From an uncultured Methylococcaceae bacterium (GTDB taxonomy: Bacteria; Pseudomonadota; Gammaproteobacteria; Methylococcales; Methylococcaceae), in the NCBI GenBank assembly GCA_903857165.1, contig CAIODU010000017.1, positions 1-38,267 of the forward strand: a DNA stretch of 38,267 nt. Direction: 5' to 3'. Made by a program: the position numbers and the translations under genes. The notes under the pieces were generated by a model that was not told the origin of the DNA, did not search any database, and was given only the letters and a program-made list of their open reading frames with translations. Positions 18,648 through 26,752 of this stretch are shown piece by piece; positions within the stretch are counted from its first letter, which is position 1; every line of letters starts with the position of its first letter.

Positions 18648-18887
18648 TTAGGTATTTTCTCCAATTTCATATAAGAAATCCGGGGAAAAGTCGGCTTCAT
18701 TTGACCAAACTACCGTATCAATATCAGGATTTATCCTGACGCTTTTAAAATACTCAATGTCTATCAGAGGTTCAAATATTTCGCCATCTAGATGCGGCTT
18801 TAAGTCTACAATTTTGACAATGCTATCTTCAAATGTCAATTTTAATTTATAATCAGCAAAGTATTGTACATCTTTAACGAAGTGCAT
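18648..18887 (-). CDS. DUF2442 domain protein
   Basis: This is a 79-residue protein of the DUF2442 type, seen from MHFVKDVQYFADYKLKLTFED, IVDLKPHLDGEIFEPL and IDTVVWSNEADFSPDFLYE. Function is unknown. Genes of this type commonly follow a DUF4160 gene, as here (the broken copy ends 9 bp upstream). Such pairs have a toxin-antitoxin-like layout, but I know of no established activity. ATG 18887 has a strong ribosome site (GAGGTG). The gene is clearly more AT-rich than its neighbours, which suggests horizontal transfer. Confidence 0.8.
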   Translation of the reverse strand: MHFVKDVQYFADYKLKLTFEDSIVKIVDLKPHLDGEIFEPLIDIEYFKSVRINPDIDTVVWSNEADFSPDFLYEIGENT

Positions 18888-18896
18888 AACTCACCT

Positions 18897-19157
18897 CTAT
18901 ACCAAAGGTTCTATCTTGTTGATGGGCTTTTTTGCGGAAGCCAATTCCCAATTACTCAGAAGTTCTTCCCTGTGTTCAAATGCCCACTCTAAAACCAGCG
19001 AAACTATGCGCTTGGGAAGAGTGCCTTCTATGATTCATAAATCTTGTATTGAGAACACAGCAGTTTGATTGCCATACTTTGCATGAAAATGGGGTGGTGG
19101 ATGTTCTTTATGATACATCGCAATTATAATTCCCAAAAAACGACTAATTTCAGGCAC
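18897..19157 (-). pseudogene. DUF4160 gene with one internal stop codon
   Basis: My own translation gives an 87-codon frame from GTG 19157 to TAG 18897. It begins VPEISRFLGIIIAMYHKEHP with PPHFHAKYG following, then SIQDL. A TGA codon (19035-19037) is followed by IIEGTLPKRIVSLVLEWAFE and HREELLSNWELA. Both halves match the DUF4160 pattern and stay in the same frame, so a single nonsense change (probably from CGA) broke it. It is AT-rich like the adjacent DUF2442 gene. Stop-codon readthrough or a sequencing error are alternatives. Confidence 0.8.
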
Positions 19158-19241
19158 GATTAACTCTAGATATTAATAAATATAGCTGGTTGCAATGTGC
19201 GGCAAACCGCTATTGCGCCTTACCACGTTACGAGTTGACAT

Positions 19242-19312
19242 CGTAGGATGTGCCGACGAAGGAGGCGCATCATTCGCGAATGATGGGCTTCGCAAGCTCA
19301 GCCCATCCTACG
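19242..19312. repeat. Nested palindromic repeat
   Basis: An outer pair CGTAGGATG (19242-19250) / CATCCTACG (19304-19312) encloses a perfect 18-bp palindrome, CATCATTCGCGAATGATG (19268-19285). This is a dispersed repeat of the GTAGGATGGGC type. The region 19158-19326 has no credible gene. Confidence 0.6.
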
Positions 19313-19326
19313 GCCCTTCGTTGTTA

Positions 19327-19560
19327 TCAAGCGGTTTCATCGCGCAATTCCAGTCTCCGCTCAATGCGGGCCAGACGGTTTTCAAAGCGATCCATGCGAA
19401 GATTTAGCCCGGCGATGTCAGCATGAACTCCCGCCATCTGTGACTCAATTGAGCCTAGCCGCATGATCATGGTATCAAATTGTTCGTCATGTCGCGCCAA
19501 GGTCGAACGAATGGAACGCAGATGCTCTAGGATCAGATTGGAAACGTTGTCTTCGGTCAT
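19327..19560 (-). CDS. Small coiled-coil hypothetical protein
   Basis: This 77-residue product from ATG 19560 has GGGA at good spacing. From about residue 10 onward it is a heptad-rich helix (EHLRSIRSTLARHDEQFD, then IESQMAGVHADIAGLNLRMD and a charged end with repeated RLARIERRLE). No catalytic motif is seen. Similar short proteins are common as hypotheticals in proteobacteria. It lies between the two 58-bp direct repeats, and the ribosome site and clean coiled coil support it as real. Confidence 0.7.
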   Translation of the reverse strand: MTEDNVSNLILEHLRSIRSTLARHDEQFDTMIMRLGSIESQMAGVHADIAGLNLRMDRFENRLARIERRLELRDETA

Positions 19561-19702
19561 GATTTTTCCCGTGTATCGTTAACATGTGACGCAATTACAA
19601 ATCCCGCCTTGCCCATGGAGCCTGAATGAACACGCCAAACGTCGGCGCGGGTCGGCTGGAACGGCGGGTTAGGCGGGTAGGCTAGGGAACAATGCCGGGG
19701 TT

Positions 19703-19760
19703 CATGGATTTTGCTCTTTTTATCCATTCGGCGCAATACGCGGAGTACCGCTATTGCGCC
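19703..19760. repeat. 58-bp direct repeat, right copy
   Basis: This is the second copy of the 18576-18633 repeat, with about three substitutions. It is followed directly by further dispersed repeats, including a CCCGGATT...GGGCTACG unit at 19832-19869. Confidence 0.7.
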
Positions 19761-19884
19761 GAGTTAATGTAGCCCGTATGAAGCGTAGCGTAATACGGGT
19801 TTCGGGCGATGGCAAACCCCGTCATGTCTGTCCCGGATTACGCCGCAAGGCGGCTCCATCCGGGCTACGCTGGCTTCAAAGACT

Positions 19885-20278
19885 GCATTCCCAAGCTGGA
19901 GCTCTCATCGTTATACACAAGTCGTTGCGAGAGCCACGGAACCCCGAAGGGGTTCAAGCCATTAGCCGGGGGTTGAGCGAAGCGACACCCCCGGACGGCA
20001 AACCGAATAAAATATCGACCCCGGAGGGGTCGCAGTCTTTCCGGCGCGGCCTAGGATAACACCGGTCTAAACCTAGCATTTGCAGCGTTTACGGAAGAAC
20101 TCCTAGGTTATTGGGCCGATTGCTGCGACCCCTCCGGGGTCGTGGGTCTTTTTTCCGCATTTTCCGGGGGTGTCGCTTCGCTCAACCCCCGGCTAATGGC
20201 TGGCAACCCTACGGGTTGCAATATATTGGCATGCGTACACTTGTGTATAACGGCGAGAGCTGGAGCTTGGGAACGAGC
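19885..20278. repeat. Giant inverted repeat made of two three-hairpin elements
   Basis: The left arm (19885-20035) and right arm (20123-20278) are inverted copies of about 150 bp around an 87-bp centre. Each arm holds three hairpins. In the left arm these are GAACCCC-GAA-GGGGTTC (19939-19955), CCGGGGGT...ACCCCCGG (19966-19994) and CGACCCC-GGA-GGGGTCG (20016-20032). A 37-nt block with the middle hairpin is identical in both arms. The first hairpin differs by two compensated base pairs. No gene is credible between 19561 and 20336. It may be a mobile structured element or a repetitive RNA-like unit. Confidence 0.75.
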
Positions 20279-20311
20279 AGAACATCAGATAATACTTGTA
20301 CCACCGGCTAG

Positions 20312-20341
20312 TATAAATCAATGCGCCAGCATTGATTTATA
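20312..20341 (-). terminator. Perfect 13-bp stem-loop over the coxC stop codon
   Basis: The left arm (20312-20324) and right arm (20329-20341) are exact complements around GCCA. On the minus strand the structure begins at the end of coxC, whose stop lies inside it. The stem is AT-rich and no long T run follows, so it may be a weak terminator or a 3'-end stabilising structure for the cox message. Confidence 0.5.
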
Positions 20342-21221
20342 GCCAGTAGACAAAGATAAACAATCCCAACCAGACCACGTCCACAAAATGCCAATACCAT
20401 GCGGCTGCTTCGAAAGCAAAATGGTGCTTGGCTGAAAAATGACCCCTGACACAACGGAACAGGATCACCGTCAAAAAAATCGCACCGATGGTCACATGAA
20501 GGCCGTGGAAACCGGTCAGCATGAAAAAAGTCGAACCGTAAATGCCGGTGCCGAGTGTCAAGCCCATTTCTGTATAAGCTTCGTGGTATTCAATGGCCTG
20601 AAAAATTACGAATGAGAACCCCAGCACGACCGTGGCGATCAAACCTTTGATCAATTGAGCCCGGTTTTGCGCCAACAATCCCCAGTGCGCCCAAGTCACA
20701 GTCGCCCCCGAACTTAATAAGATGAGGGTGTTCAGTGCGGGCAAACCCCATGCGCCCATGGGTTCAAACTTACCTTCCTCCAAACCGCCGATATGGGCCG
20801 GGCCATTGTTGGGCCAAGCAGCCGTGAAACCATCCCATAGTTGCCTTGTGGCACCCAACGAAAAGCTTTCATTACCCGCCAGCCAAGACTCTGACAATAC
20901 CCTCGTATAGTAAAGAGAGCCAAAAAATGCCGCGAAAAACATCACTTCCGAGAAAATGAACCACGCCATCCCCATGCGGAAAGACCTGTCCACCTGGTCA
21001 TTGAATATTCCGCTTTCACTTTCGGCGATGACAGTCCCAAACCAGCCGAAAAGCATGGTGATCAGGACACCGGCGCCGACGATCATCATGGTTGAGCCAT
21101 AACTGGCCCCGTTTAGAAAGTTGGCAAAGCCCGCAAGCAAGGTTGAAAGCCCAATCGATCCGAAAATCGGCCACTGAGCCTTGTGCGGTATGTAATAAGC
21201 GTCTTTGGTTGTAGTTGCCAT
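20337..21221 (-). CDS. coxC: Cytochrome c oxidase subunit III
   Basis: This integral membrane subunit of the aa3-type oxidase has 294 residues and seven predicted helices. Conserved features are the N-terminal AYYIPHKAQWPIFGSIG, a fairly long insert between helices, FRMGMAWFIFSEVMFFAAFF, GFHGLHVTIGAIFL and the C-terminal FEAAAWYWHFVDVVWLGLF. It follows ctaG by 11 bp. It is the last gene of the cox operon; no surf1, ctaA or ctaB follows. Confidence 0.96.
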   Translation of the reverse strand: MATTTKDAYYIPHKAQWPIFGSIGLSTLLAGFANFLNGASYGSTMMIVGAGVLITMLFGWFGTVIAESESGIFNDQVDRSFRMGMAWFIFSEVMFFAAFFGSLYYTRVLSESWLAGNESFSLGATRQLWDGFTAAWPNNGPAHIGGLEEGKFEPMGAWGLPALNTLILLSSGATVTWAHWGLLAQNRAQLIKGLIATVVLGFSFVIFQAIEYHEAYTEMGLTLGTGIYGSTFFMLTGFHGLHVTIGAIFLTVILFRCVRGHFSAKHHFAFEAAAWYWHFVDVVWLGLFIFVYWL

Positions 21222-21232
21222 GAGAGTCCCCG

Positions 21233-21784
21233 TTAATTCTTAATGGTTGGTGTTTTCTCGGTTATGTCAAAAAAGGTGTACGACAGTGTCATCTCCTTGG
21301 TGTCAGCTTGAATCGTCGGATCAACGACGAAACGCACGGGCAGCTTCCGTTCCTTGTGAGGCTCGAATTCCTGTTCGGAAAAACAAAAGCATTCGGCCTT
21401 CTTCAAATAAGAAGACGACCAAGCCGGAGATATACTCGGTATCGCACGCCCCGTCAACTTTTTGTCAGAGGTGTTCTCAGCGTAGAAATTGACCGTGTAA
21501 TATTGTCCCGGATGGATTTGAAGCTTCCCGGTTTCAGCCCGAAAACGCAACGGCATTTGCCCGTTTACCACAGTGACAAATTCCAAGGTGATATTCCTGG
21601 ACTGGTCAACCTGATAAACCTGTTCGGTGCTGGCCTCTTTCACCCTCCCGCTGATGCCAAAATAATTGCACACCGCGTCATAGTAAGGGGCAATGGCAAA
21701 CCCTAAACCAAACATCAACAAAGCGATGGCTACAATTCGCCAAACCAGCCGGGCATTGGCCTTTTGCAACTCTTTAATGTCCAC
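21233..21784 (-). CDS. ctaG: Cytochrome c oxidase assembly protein CtaG/Cox11
   Basis: CtaG delivers copper to the CuB site of CoxA. The 183-residue product has an N-terminal membrane anchor (about 13-33), a periplasmic immunoglobulin-like domain and the copper motif CFCFSEQ. VCNYFGISGR follows the anchor, and LPVRFVVDP and TLSYTFFDI lie near the end. It starts at GTG 21784 with only a weak AGG upstream, 12 bp after a 33-codon small ORF. The coxA-small ORF-ctaG-coxC order is typical. Confidence 0.95.
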   Translation of the reverse strand: MDIKELQKANARLVWRIVAIALLMFGLGFAIAPYYDAVCNYFGISGRVKEASTEQVYQVDQSRNITLEFVTVVNGQMPLRFRAETGKLQIHPGQYYTVNFYAENTSDKKLTGRAIPSISPAWSSSYLKKAECFCFSEQEFEPHKERKLPVRFVVDPTIQADTKEMTLSYTFFDITEKTPTIKN

Positions 21785-21796
21785 TACAGATGATGC

Positions 21797-21898
21797 CTAT
21801 TTTGAAAGAACCACTTTCATAATCGAGAAAACGTAAAGCGAAATAGCTACAAGCGCTATCACCGCCGCTAAAAGGATGTTTTTTTTTCGCGTATCCAT
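21797..21898 (-). CDS. 33-residue membrane protein, cytochrome oxidase small assembly type
   Basis: Between coxA and ctaG I read ATG 21898 to TAG 21797. It gives MDTRKKNILLAAVIALVAIS followed by LYVFSIMKVVLSK, a basic start and a single membrane helix. Tiny single-span proteins at exactly this position are annotated as cytochrome oxidase small assembly proteins in other proteobacteria. The function is inferred from place and size. There is no strong ribosome site, but translation could be coupled to coxA. Confidence 0.7.
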   Translation of the reverse strand: MDTRKKNILLAAVIALVAISLYVFSIMKVVLSK

Positions 21899-21953
21899 CG
21901 TTTAATGCCGCCAATCCCACCCATTTTAAAAAAGCGGGATTGGCCTTAATGTT

Positions 21954-23579
21954 TCAGTGCAGGTCTGAAATAATTTCCTGGGCGGGTGCTTCCGTCCAAG
22001 TGTGGTACGGTGGCGGGGACGGCAAATGCCATTCCAAGCCATGCGCTTCCGCACCCTCCCAAACTTCGCTGGACGCCTTCACGCCGCCTTTGATGGCTTT
22101 GTAGATGACATAGGCAAAAATCAATTGGGAGAAGCCAAATACAAACGCACCCACGCTGGACAGCGCATTGAATTCGGCAAATTGAACGGCATAATCGGGG
22201 ATGCGGCGGGGCATGCCGGCCAAACCCACGAAATGCTGCGGGAAGAAGCAGATGTTGACTGAAATCGTCGTCAACCAGAAATGCAACTGGCCAAGACGCT
22301 CGTCGTACATGTGACCGGTCCACTTGGGCAGCCAATAGTAGGTGGCGGCGAACAAGGCAAACACCGCGCCCGGCACCAACACGTAATGGAAATGGGCTAC
22401 GATGAAATAGGTGTCGTGGTACTGCAAATCGGCCGGCGAGATCGACATCATAACGCCAGTGAAACCACCCATGGTGAACAGCACCACGAAAGCGATGGCG
22501 AACAGCATCGGGGTTTCAAAGGTCATTGCCCCCCTCCACATGGTCGCCAACCAATTGAACACCTTCACCCCGGTGGGAACCGCGATCAACATGGTGGCGT
22601 AGGTGAAGTAGAGTTCCCCCGCGATAGGCATACCCACCGTGTACTGGTGGTGAGCCCAAACGATGAAGGACAGGAAGCCGATTGCGGCCGTCGCATAAAC
22701 CATCGAGCTATAGCCAAACAGCGGCTTGCGCGAAAAGGTCGGGATGATTGAGGAAATGATGCCGAAGGATGGCAGGATCAAAATGTATACTTCCGGATGC
22801 CCAAAGAACCAGAACAAATGCTGGTAAAGCACCGGGTCACCGCCCCCTGCCGCATTGAAAAAGCTGGTGCCGAAGAACTTGTCGGTCAGCAACATAGTCA
22901 CCGCGCCGGCGAATACGGGCATGACTGCGATCAACAAAAAGGCCGTAATCACCCACGTCCACACGAAAAGGGGCAATTTCATCATGGTCATGCCGGGGGC
23001 GCGCATGTTGAACACGGTGACGATGATGTTGATAGCCGCCATGATGGAGGACATTCCCAACATATGGACAGTGAACACAGTGAACGGCAGCGCATTGCCA
23101 GTTTGCAGCACCAACGGTGGATAGAGCGTCCAACCCGCCGCCGCCGCTCCGCCATCCATGAACAAGGTGCTGGCCAGCATCACAAAAGAGAACGGCAGAA
23201 GCCAGAAACTCCAGTTGTTCATCCTTGGCAAGGCCATGTCGGGCGCACCGATCATCATCGGTATCATCCAGTTGGCCAGCCCGGCAAAGGCCGGCATCAC
23301 CGCGCCGAAAACCATGATCAACGCATGCAGCGTCGTCATTTGGTTGAAGAAATGCGGGTCTACGTATTGCAGGCCCGGTTCAAAAAGTTCCGCACGGATG
23401 ACCAGCGCCATTGCGCCGCCGACGAAGAACATAATCAGACCCGTGATCAGGTACAGCGTACCGATGTCTTTATGGTTGGTAGTCGTCACCCAGCGCATGA
23501 ATCCCTTGGCGGGACCATGATCGTGATGCTCATGGGCATCGCCATGAGCATGGGTTTCGTCATGTGTTGTAGCTGACAT
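21954..23579 (-). CDS. coxA: Cytochrome c oxidase subunit I (aa3-type)
   Basis: This catalytic subunit holds heme a and the heme a3-CuB centre and pumps protons. It has 541 residues and about 12 helices. Key sites are [31 protein letters not shown] (D-channel region), the CuB/Tyr crosslink and Glu in [25 protein letters not shown], the K-channel TGVKVFNW, and the heme ligands in [13 protein letters not shown]. The extreme N terminus is His-rich ([20 protein letters not shown]). It lies 25 bp downstream of coxB. Confidence 0.97.
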   Translation of the reverse strand: MSATTHDETHAHGDAHEHHDHGPAKGFMRWVTTTNHKDIGTLYLITGLIMFFVGGAMALVIRAELFEPGLQYVDPHFFNQMTTLHALIMVFGAVMPAFAGLANWMIPMMIGAPDMALPRMNNWSFWLLPFSFVMLASTLFMDGGAAAAGWTLYPPLVLQTGNALPFTVFTVHMLGMSSIMAAINIIVTVFNMRAPGMTMMKLPLFVWTWVITAFLLIAVMPVFAGAVTMLLTDKFFGTSFFNAAGGGDPVLYQHLFWFFGHPEVYILILPSFGIISSIIPTFSRKPLFGYSSMVYATAAIGFLSFIVWAHHQYTVGMPIAGELYFTYATMLIAVPTGVKVFNWLATMWRGAMTFETPMLFAIAFVVLFTMGGFTGVMMSISPADLQYHDTYFIVAHFHYVLVPGAVFALFAATYYWLPKWTGHMYDERLGQLHFWLTTISVNICFFPQHFVGLAGMPRRIPDYAVQFAEFNALSSVGAFVFGFSQLIFAYVIYKAIKGGVKASSEVWEGAEAHGLEWHLPSPPPYHTWTEAPAQEIISDLH

Positions 23580-23604
23580 AGTCGTTTACCTCCAAAGGTT
23601 TAAA

Positions 23605-24759
23605 TTATTTGAGCGCCTGGATGTCGGCAGGTTGTATCGAATCGCCCTTATTGTTGCCAAAACCATTGCGCTGATAAGTCACCACCGCAGCGGTTTCAAC
23701 GTCGTTCAATTGTTCTTTAAAGGCCGGCATGGTTGCTTTGCCGTTTAAAACAAGCTTCACATGGTCAGACAAGGGGCCCGTGGCCACCTTGCTCCCCTTG
23801 ATGGCAGGAAACGCACCCATTCCCTCGCCTTCCGCCCCATGGCAGGCGGCGCAGTTGGAGGCATAGACTTCCTTGCCCTTGGACATCAGTTCATCCATGG
23901 TCAACATTTTACCTGGATCAAGCTTTCCCGCATCTTGCTTGGCTTTTTGCCCATCCACCCACTTCTTGAAGTCTTCCTCGGTTTTCACCACGACGACAAT
24001 AGGCATGAATCCATGATCCCGACCGCACAACTCGGCGCACTGGCCGCGATAAATGCCGGGTTTCTCGACATTGATCCAACCGTCAGTCACGAAGCCGGGT
24101 ATGGCGTCTTTCTTCCAGCCAAATTCGGGCACCCACCATGCGTGCAACACGTCGACAGCCGTCAACAGAACGCGAATTTTCTTATTAGCCGGAATGACCA
24201 ATGGATTATCGACATTCAGCAGGTAATGCTCGACCGTCGTGGGGTCTATTTTTGAACCCAGTTGGCGGGCTTCGTTGCTTTTGGCATCCAGCGAACTGAA
24301 GAAATCGATGCCTTTGCCCAAGCCGTCCGTCAGATATTCATAGCGCCACTTCCATTGATAACCGGTGACTTTTATGGTCATCACAGAATTTTCAGTGTCA
24401 TAGACCTTAATCATGGCTTGGGTGGCGGGAAACGCCATCCAAATCAAGATCAAAAAGGGGAAGATCGTCCAGGCGATTTCCCACTTGGTGTTTTCATGGA
24501 ACTTGGCAGGTTCGACACCCTTGGATTTACGGTGATGGATCAAAGAATAGATCAATATGCCATAGACAACCACGCCTATGACTACGCATATCCCAAGGAT
24601 CTTCATGTGCAAGTCATGGATGTCATGGCTAAGTGGGGTCACACCTGCCGGCATGTTCAAAGCACCCCAGCCCACGCCAGTGCCGCTGCCAGTTTCGGCA
24701 ATGGCCACCCCCCATAACACCGACCACAAACCGGCGAGCAGTTGTAATGTTTTTTTCAC
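23605..24759 (-). CDS. coxB: Cytochrome c oxidase subunit II with fused cytochrome c domain
   Basis: This subunit takes electrons into the CuA centre. It has 384 residues: a signal peptide (1-21), two helices (about 55-75 and 95-113), and a CuA domain with H206, C241, E243, C245, H249 and M252 in HAWWVPEFGW and CAELCGRDHGFM. A C-terminal class I cytochrome c domain carries CAACHG (C303, C306, H307). The fusion marks a caa3-like oxidase in which a bound heme c passes electrons to CuA. It starts at GTG 24759 after GAGGGCTCC. Confidence 0.96.
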   Translation of the reverse strand: MKKTLQLLAGLWSVLWGVAIAETGSGTGVGWGALNMPAGVTPLSHDIHDLHMKILGICVVIGVVVYGILIYSLIHHRKSKGVEPAKFHENTKWEIAWTIFPFLILIWMAFPATQAMIKVYDTENSVMTIKVTGYQWKWRYEYLTDGLGKGIDFFSSLDAKSNEARQLGSKIDPTTVEHYLLNVDNPLVIPANKKIRVLLTAVDVLHAWWVPEFGWKKDAIPGFVTDGWINVEKPGIYRGQCAELCGRDHGFMPIVVVVKTEEDFKKWVDGQKAKQDAGKLDPGKMLTMDELMSKGKEVYASNCAACHGAEGEGMGAFPAIKGSKVATGPLSDHVKLVLNGKATMPAFKEQLNDVETAAVVTYQRNGFGNNKGDSIQPADIQALK

Positions 24760-24804
24760 GGAGCCCTCTCTTCAAAATTACTTAAAAAAGCTTTTAATTA
24801 TTCA

Positions 24805-24832
24805 ATTATCCTGAATTCAACAGGACTCTCAA
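24805..24832 (-). promoter_or_regulatory. Candidate sigma-70 promoter of the cox operon
   Basis: On the minus strand, TTGAGA (24827-24832) and GATAAT (24805-24810) are spaced by 16 bp. The predicted leader before the coxB GTG is about 40 nt. This is the only good match in the region upstream of coxB. Confidence 0.45.
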
Positions 24833-25211
24833 TTCCCTAGCCAAAGCCTGACGCTCGGACTCCACCAGAAAGCGCCCTTTTCGACTTCCTTGCCATGCAA
24901 CCCCAGCGTCAGCCGGCTTGGCCGTCCCCGCATCGGAGACTGCACCCAGTCGGGCATGACCCAACCCAAGCCGCTGGAACTTGTGAGTTTGCAAGGGCCT
25001 GTCACGCCGCTTTCCGCCCTAACCCAAGGCATCGGTGAGGGTCATCACCGCACACGCCTGACTTTCCTGATGAGCGTATAGCTTCTATAACTATGACGCA
25101 AACTCCATCTGCGGAAAGCGCTTGGGAAGCTGGCAGAATTTCCGCTGCAAACAATCAGACCTTACTGGGATGAGGAAATTTAACTTATACGGGCTGTCTA
25201 AGCAAGATTTC
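24833..25211. other. Intergenic region between bioD and coxB, no recognised gene
   Basis: Several overlapping ORFs of 60-70 codons occur on both strands, for example minus 24829-25032 and plus 24890-25081. None has a ribosome site plus a recognisable family. A decayed gene is possible but I cannot name it. No clear terminator for the bio genes was found. Confidence 0.5.
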
Positions 25212-25901
25212 TTAGTAAATTACCCTGAAAAAATCCCTCTCATTAAAGTGCATTGACGACAAACCTTCCAATCCGGCACAATGCGGGATGCTGCCTAGGC
25301 ACGGAAAAGAAAGCCCGGACTTTAAGGTTTGAAGGTTTTCCTCAACACAGGGAAAGTCCGCATCGATGCAATTGGCGACCCATCCAAGGCACGAAACACC
25401 GGAGCGAACCATCGCATCGTGGGTTAAAACCGCATGGTTCAAGCACCCCAGCCTCATCCCGACAACCAATATGACTGGCAATTGCAGGGCGTAGGCCAAG
25501 TGCGACACCCTGTCCCTCTCGTTGAGGGGAACCTCCCACCCCCCAATGCCTTCGACCAAAACATAGTCGGCCAACGTTTCCAATTCCCTGCAACGTAGGA
25601 CAATATCACTTATTGAGACAGTTTTGCCTGAGCTACGTGCGGCAATGTGAGGTGAAACGGGTTGCTCGAATGCGTAAATATTTAATTTCGCATAGTCGAC
25701 AGGGAAAGTGGCGTTTTCCATAAGCAGCAAGGCATCTTCGTTGAGACATTCACCCTCTCTGCGAAAACAACCGGCTGCCACCGGCTTCATGCCGATCACT
25801 GCCAAACCCCGGGCTTGCAGAAAACGCATCAGGGCAACCGTTGCCCACGTCTTGCCCACCCCCGTGTCAGTGCCGGTGATAAAAAACCCGGCCACGCTCA
25901 A
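25212..25901 (-). CDS. bioD: Dethiobiotin synthetase
   Basis: BioD closes the ureido ring of dethiobiotin from DAPA, CO2 and ATP. The product is 229 residues from TTG 25901, whose TTGA overlaps the bioC stop. GTG 25895 is better placed behind GGGGGT and may be the real start. Motifs are the P-loop GTDTGVGKT (10-18), GMKPVAAG, the EQPVSPHIAA substrate loop and LVEGIGGWEVPL. It is the last gene of bioH-bioC-bioD. Confidence 0.95.
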   Translation of the reverse strand: MSVAGFFITGTDTGVGKTWATVALMRFLQARGLAVIGMKPVAAGCFRREGECLNEDALLLMENATFPVDYAKLNIYAFEQPVSPHIAARSSGKTVSISDIVLRCRELETLADYVLVEGIGGWEVPLNERDRVSHLAYALQLPVILVVGMRLGCLNHAVLTHDAMVRSGVSCLGWVANCIDADFPCVEENLQTLKSGLSFPCLGSIPHCAGLEGLSSMHFNERDFFRVIY

Positions 25902-26752
25902 TGACCCCCGGCGTCGAGGGGACCGGCCAGGCGCACTTGCCCATAGACAATTTCAAAACTGGCCTCGACTGTCCCCGGCACCATGGAGGCGGCATAGGCT
26001 TCCATCATCTTACGAAAAACACCCTTGCCGGTGAGGTGGCGCGGGCGGTTCAAGGTGACATTGTGTGCGCCCAAGTATTTTAGTTCGCGTAAAATCGCAT
26101 CGACACTGGGATAGGTTACTACAGATCGCTCGCTTTCGACCGAGAAGTCAGTGAAATGGGCTTTGGTCAAAGCCTCCTCAATCGCCACCCGTGACATGAA
26201 GGCATTCACATGGGTATGTTTATTATCAGCCTCGGCCCAAGCTTCCCGTAATTCACATAGGGTTGCTTCGCCAAAGGTGCTGAACAGGATCATGCCGCCA
26301 GGACGCAATACTCGTTTAAATTCCCTCAACACGGCTGACAAGTTGGGACACCATTGCAAAGCCAAGTTTGAAAACACCAAATCGGCACTATTATCCCTCA
26401 ACGGCAAGGTTTCAATATCGCCGCAGACTCGCAAGGCTTTTTGCTGCAAGCCCGCCCGTTGGTCGAAAGCCTTGAGCATTCCCAAGGAGATGTCCAAGGC
26501 AAGCAAACCCGCATCGGGGAAACGCTTGGCTAATCGCTCGGTGCAATAGCCCGTGCCGGCCCCAAGGTCGAGTATGCTTAGGGGTTCAAATGTGGCTTCA
26601 GCCAACCGCGCCAACAACCCCTCCCCTACCTGCCTTTGCAACGCGGCCACGCGATCATAACCCGCCGCCGCCCGGCTGAATGACCGTCCAACCCAGAGCT
26701 TGTCAGGCAGGGCTGACCGGGCGTTTTTATCGGATTGAAGCACTGCAAGCAT
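25898..26752 (-). CDS. bioC: Malonyl-ACP O-methyltransferase BioC
   Basis: BioC methylates malonyl-ACP so that fatty acid synthase can build the pimeloyl chain of biotin. The 284-residue protein has VGRSFSRAAAGYDRVAALQR, SAM motif I ILDLGAGTGYCTERL, LLALDISLGML, ADLVFSNLALQWCPNL, and FKRVLRPGGMILFSTFGEATL. The C-terminal region LKYLGAHNVTLNRPRHLTGK is BioC-specific. The ATG at 26752 lies inside the end of bioH (26-bp overlap). Confidence 0.95.
   Translation of the reverse strand: MLAVLQSDKNARSALPDKLWVGRSFSRAAAGYDRVAALQRQVGEGLLARLAEATFEPLSILDLGAGTGYCTERLAKRFPDAGLLALDISLGMLKAFDQRAGLQQKALRVCGDIETLPLRDNSADLVFSNLALQWCPNLSAVLREFKRVLRPGGMILFSTFGEATLCELREAWAEADNKHTHVNAFMSRVAIEEALTKAHFTDFSVESERSVVTYPSVDAILRELKYLGAHNVTLNRPRHLTGKGVFRKMMEAYAASMVPGTVEASFEIVYGQVRLAGPLDAGGH

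Noticed and set aside
22797-23576. Plus-strand 259-codon open frame opposite coxA
   Set aside because: It is antisense to a clear coxA, and its His/Arg/Gln-rich translation mirrors coxA codons. No ribosome site or family signature.
24829-25032. Minus-strand frame considered as a decayed chorismate lyase (ubiC) between bioD and coxB
   Set aside because: The resemblance needs frame changes and rests on a few scattered residues; not enough to call a gene or pseudogene.
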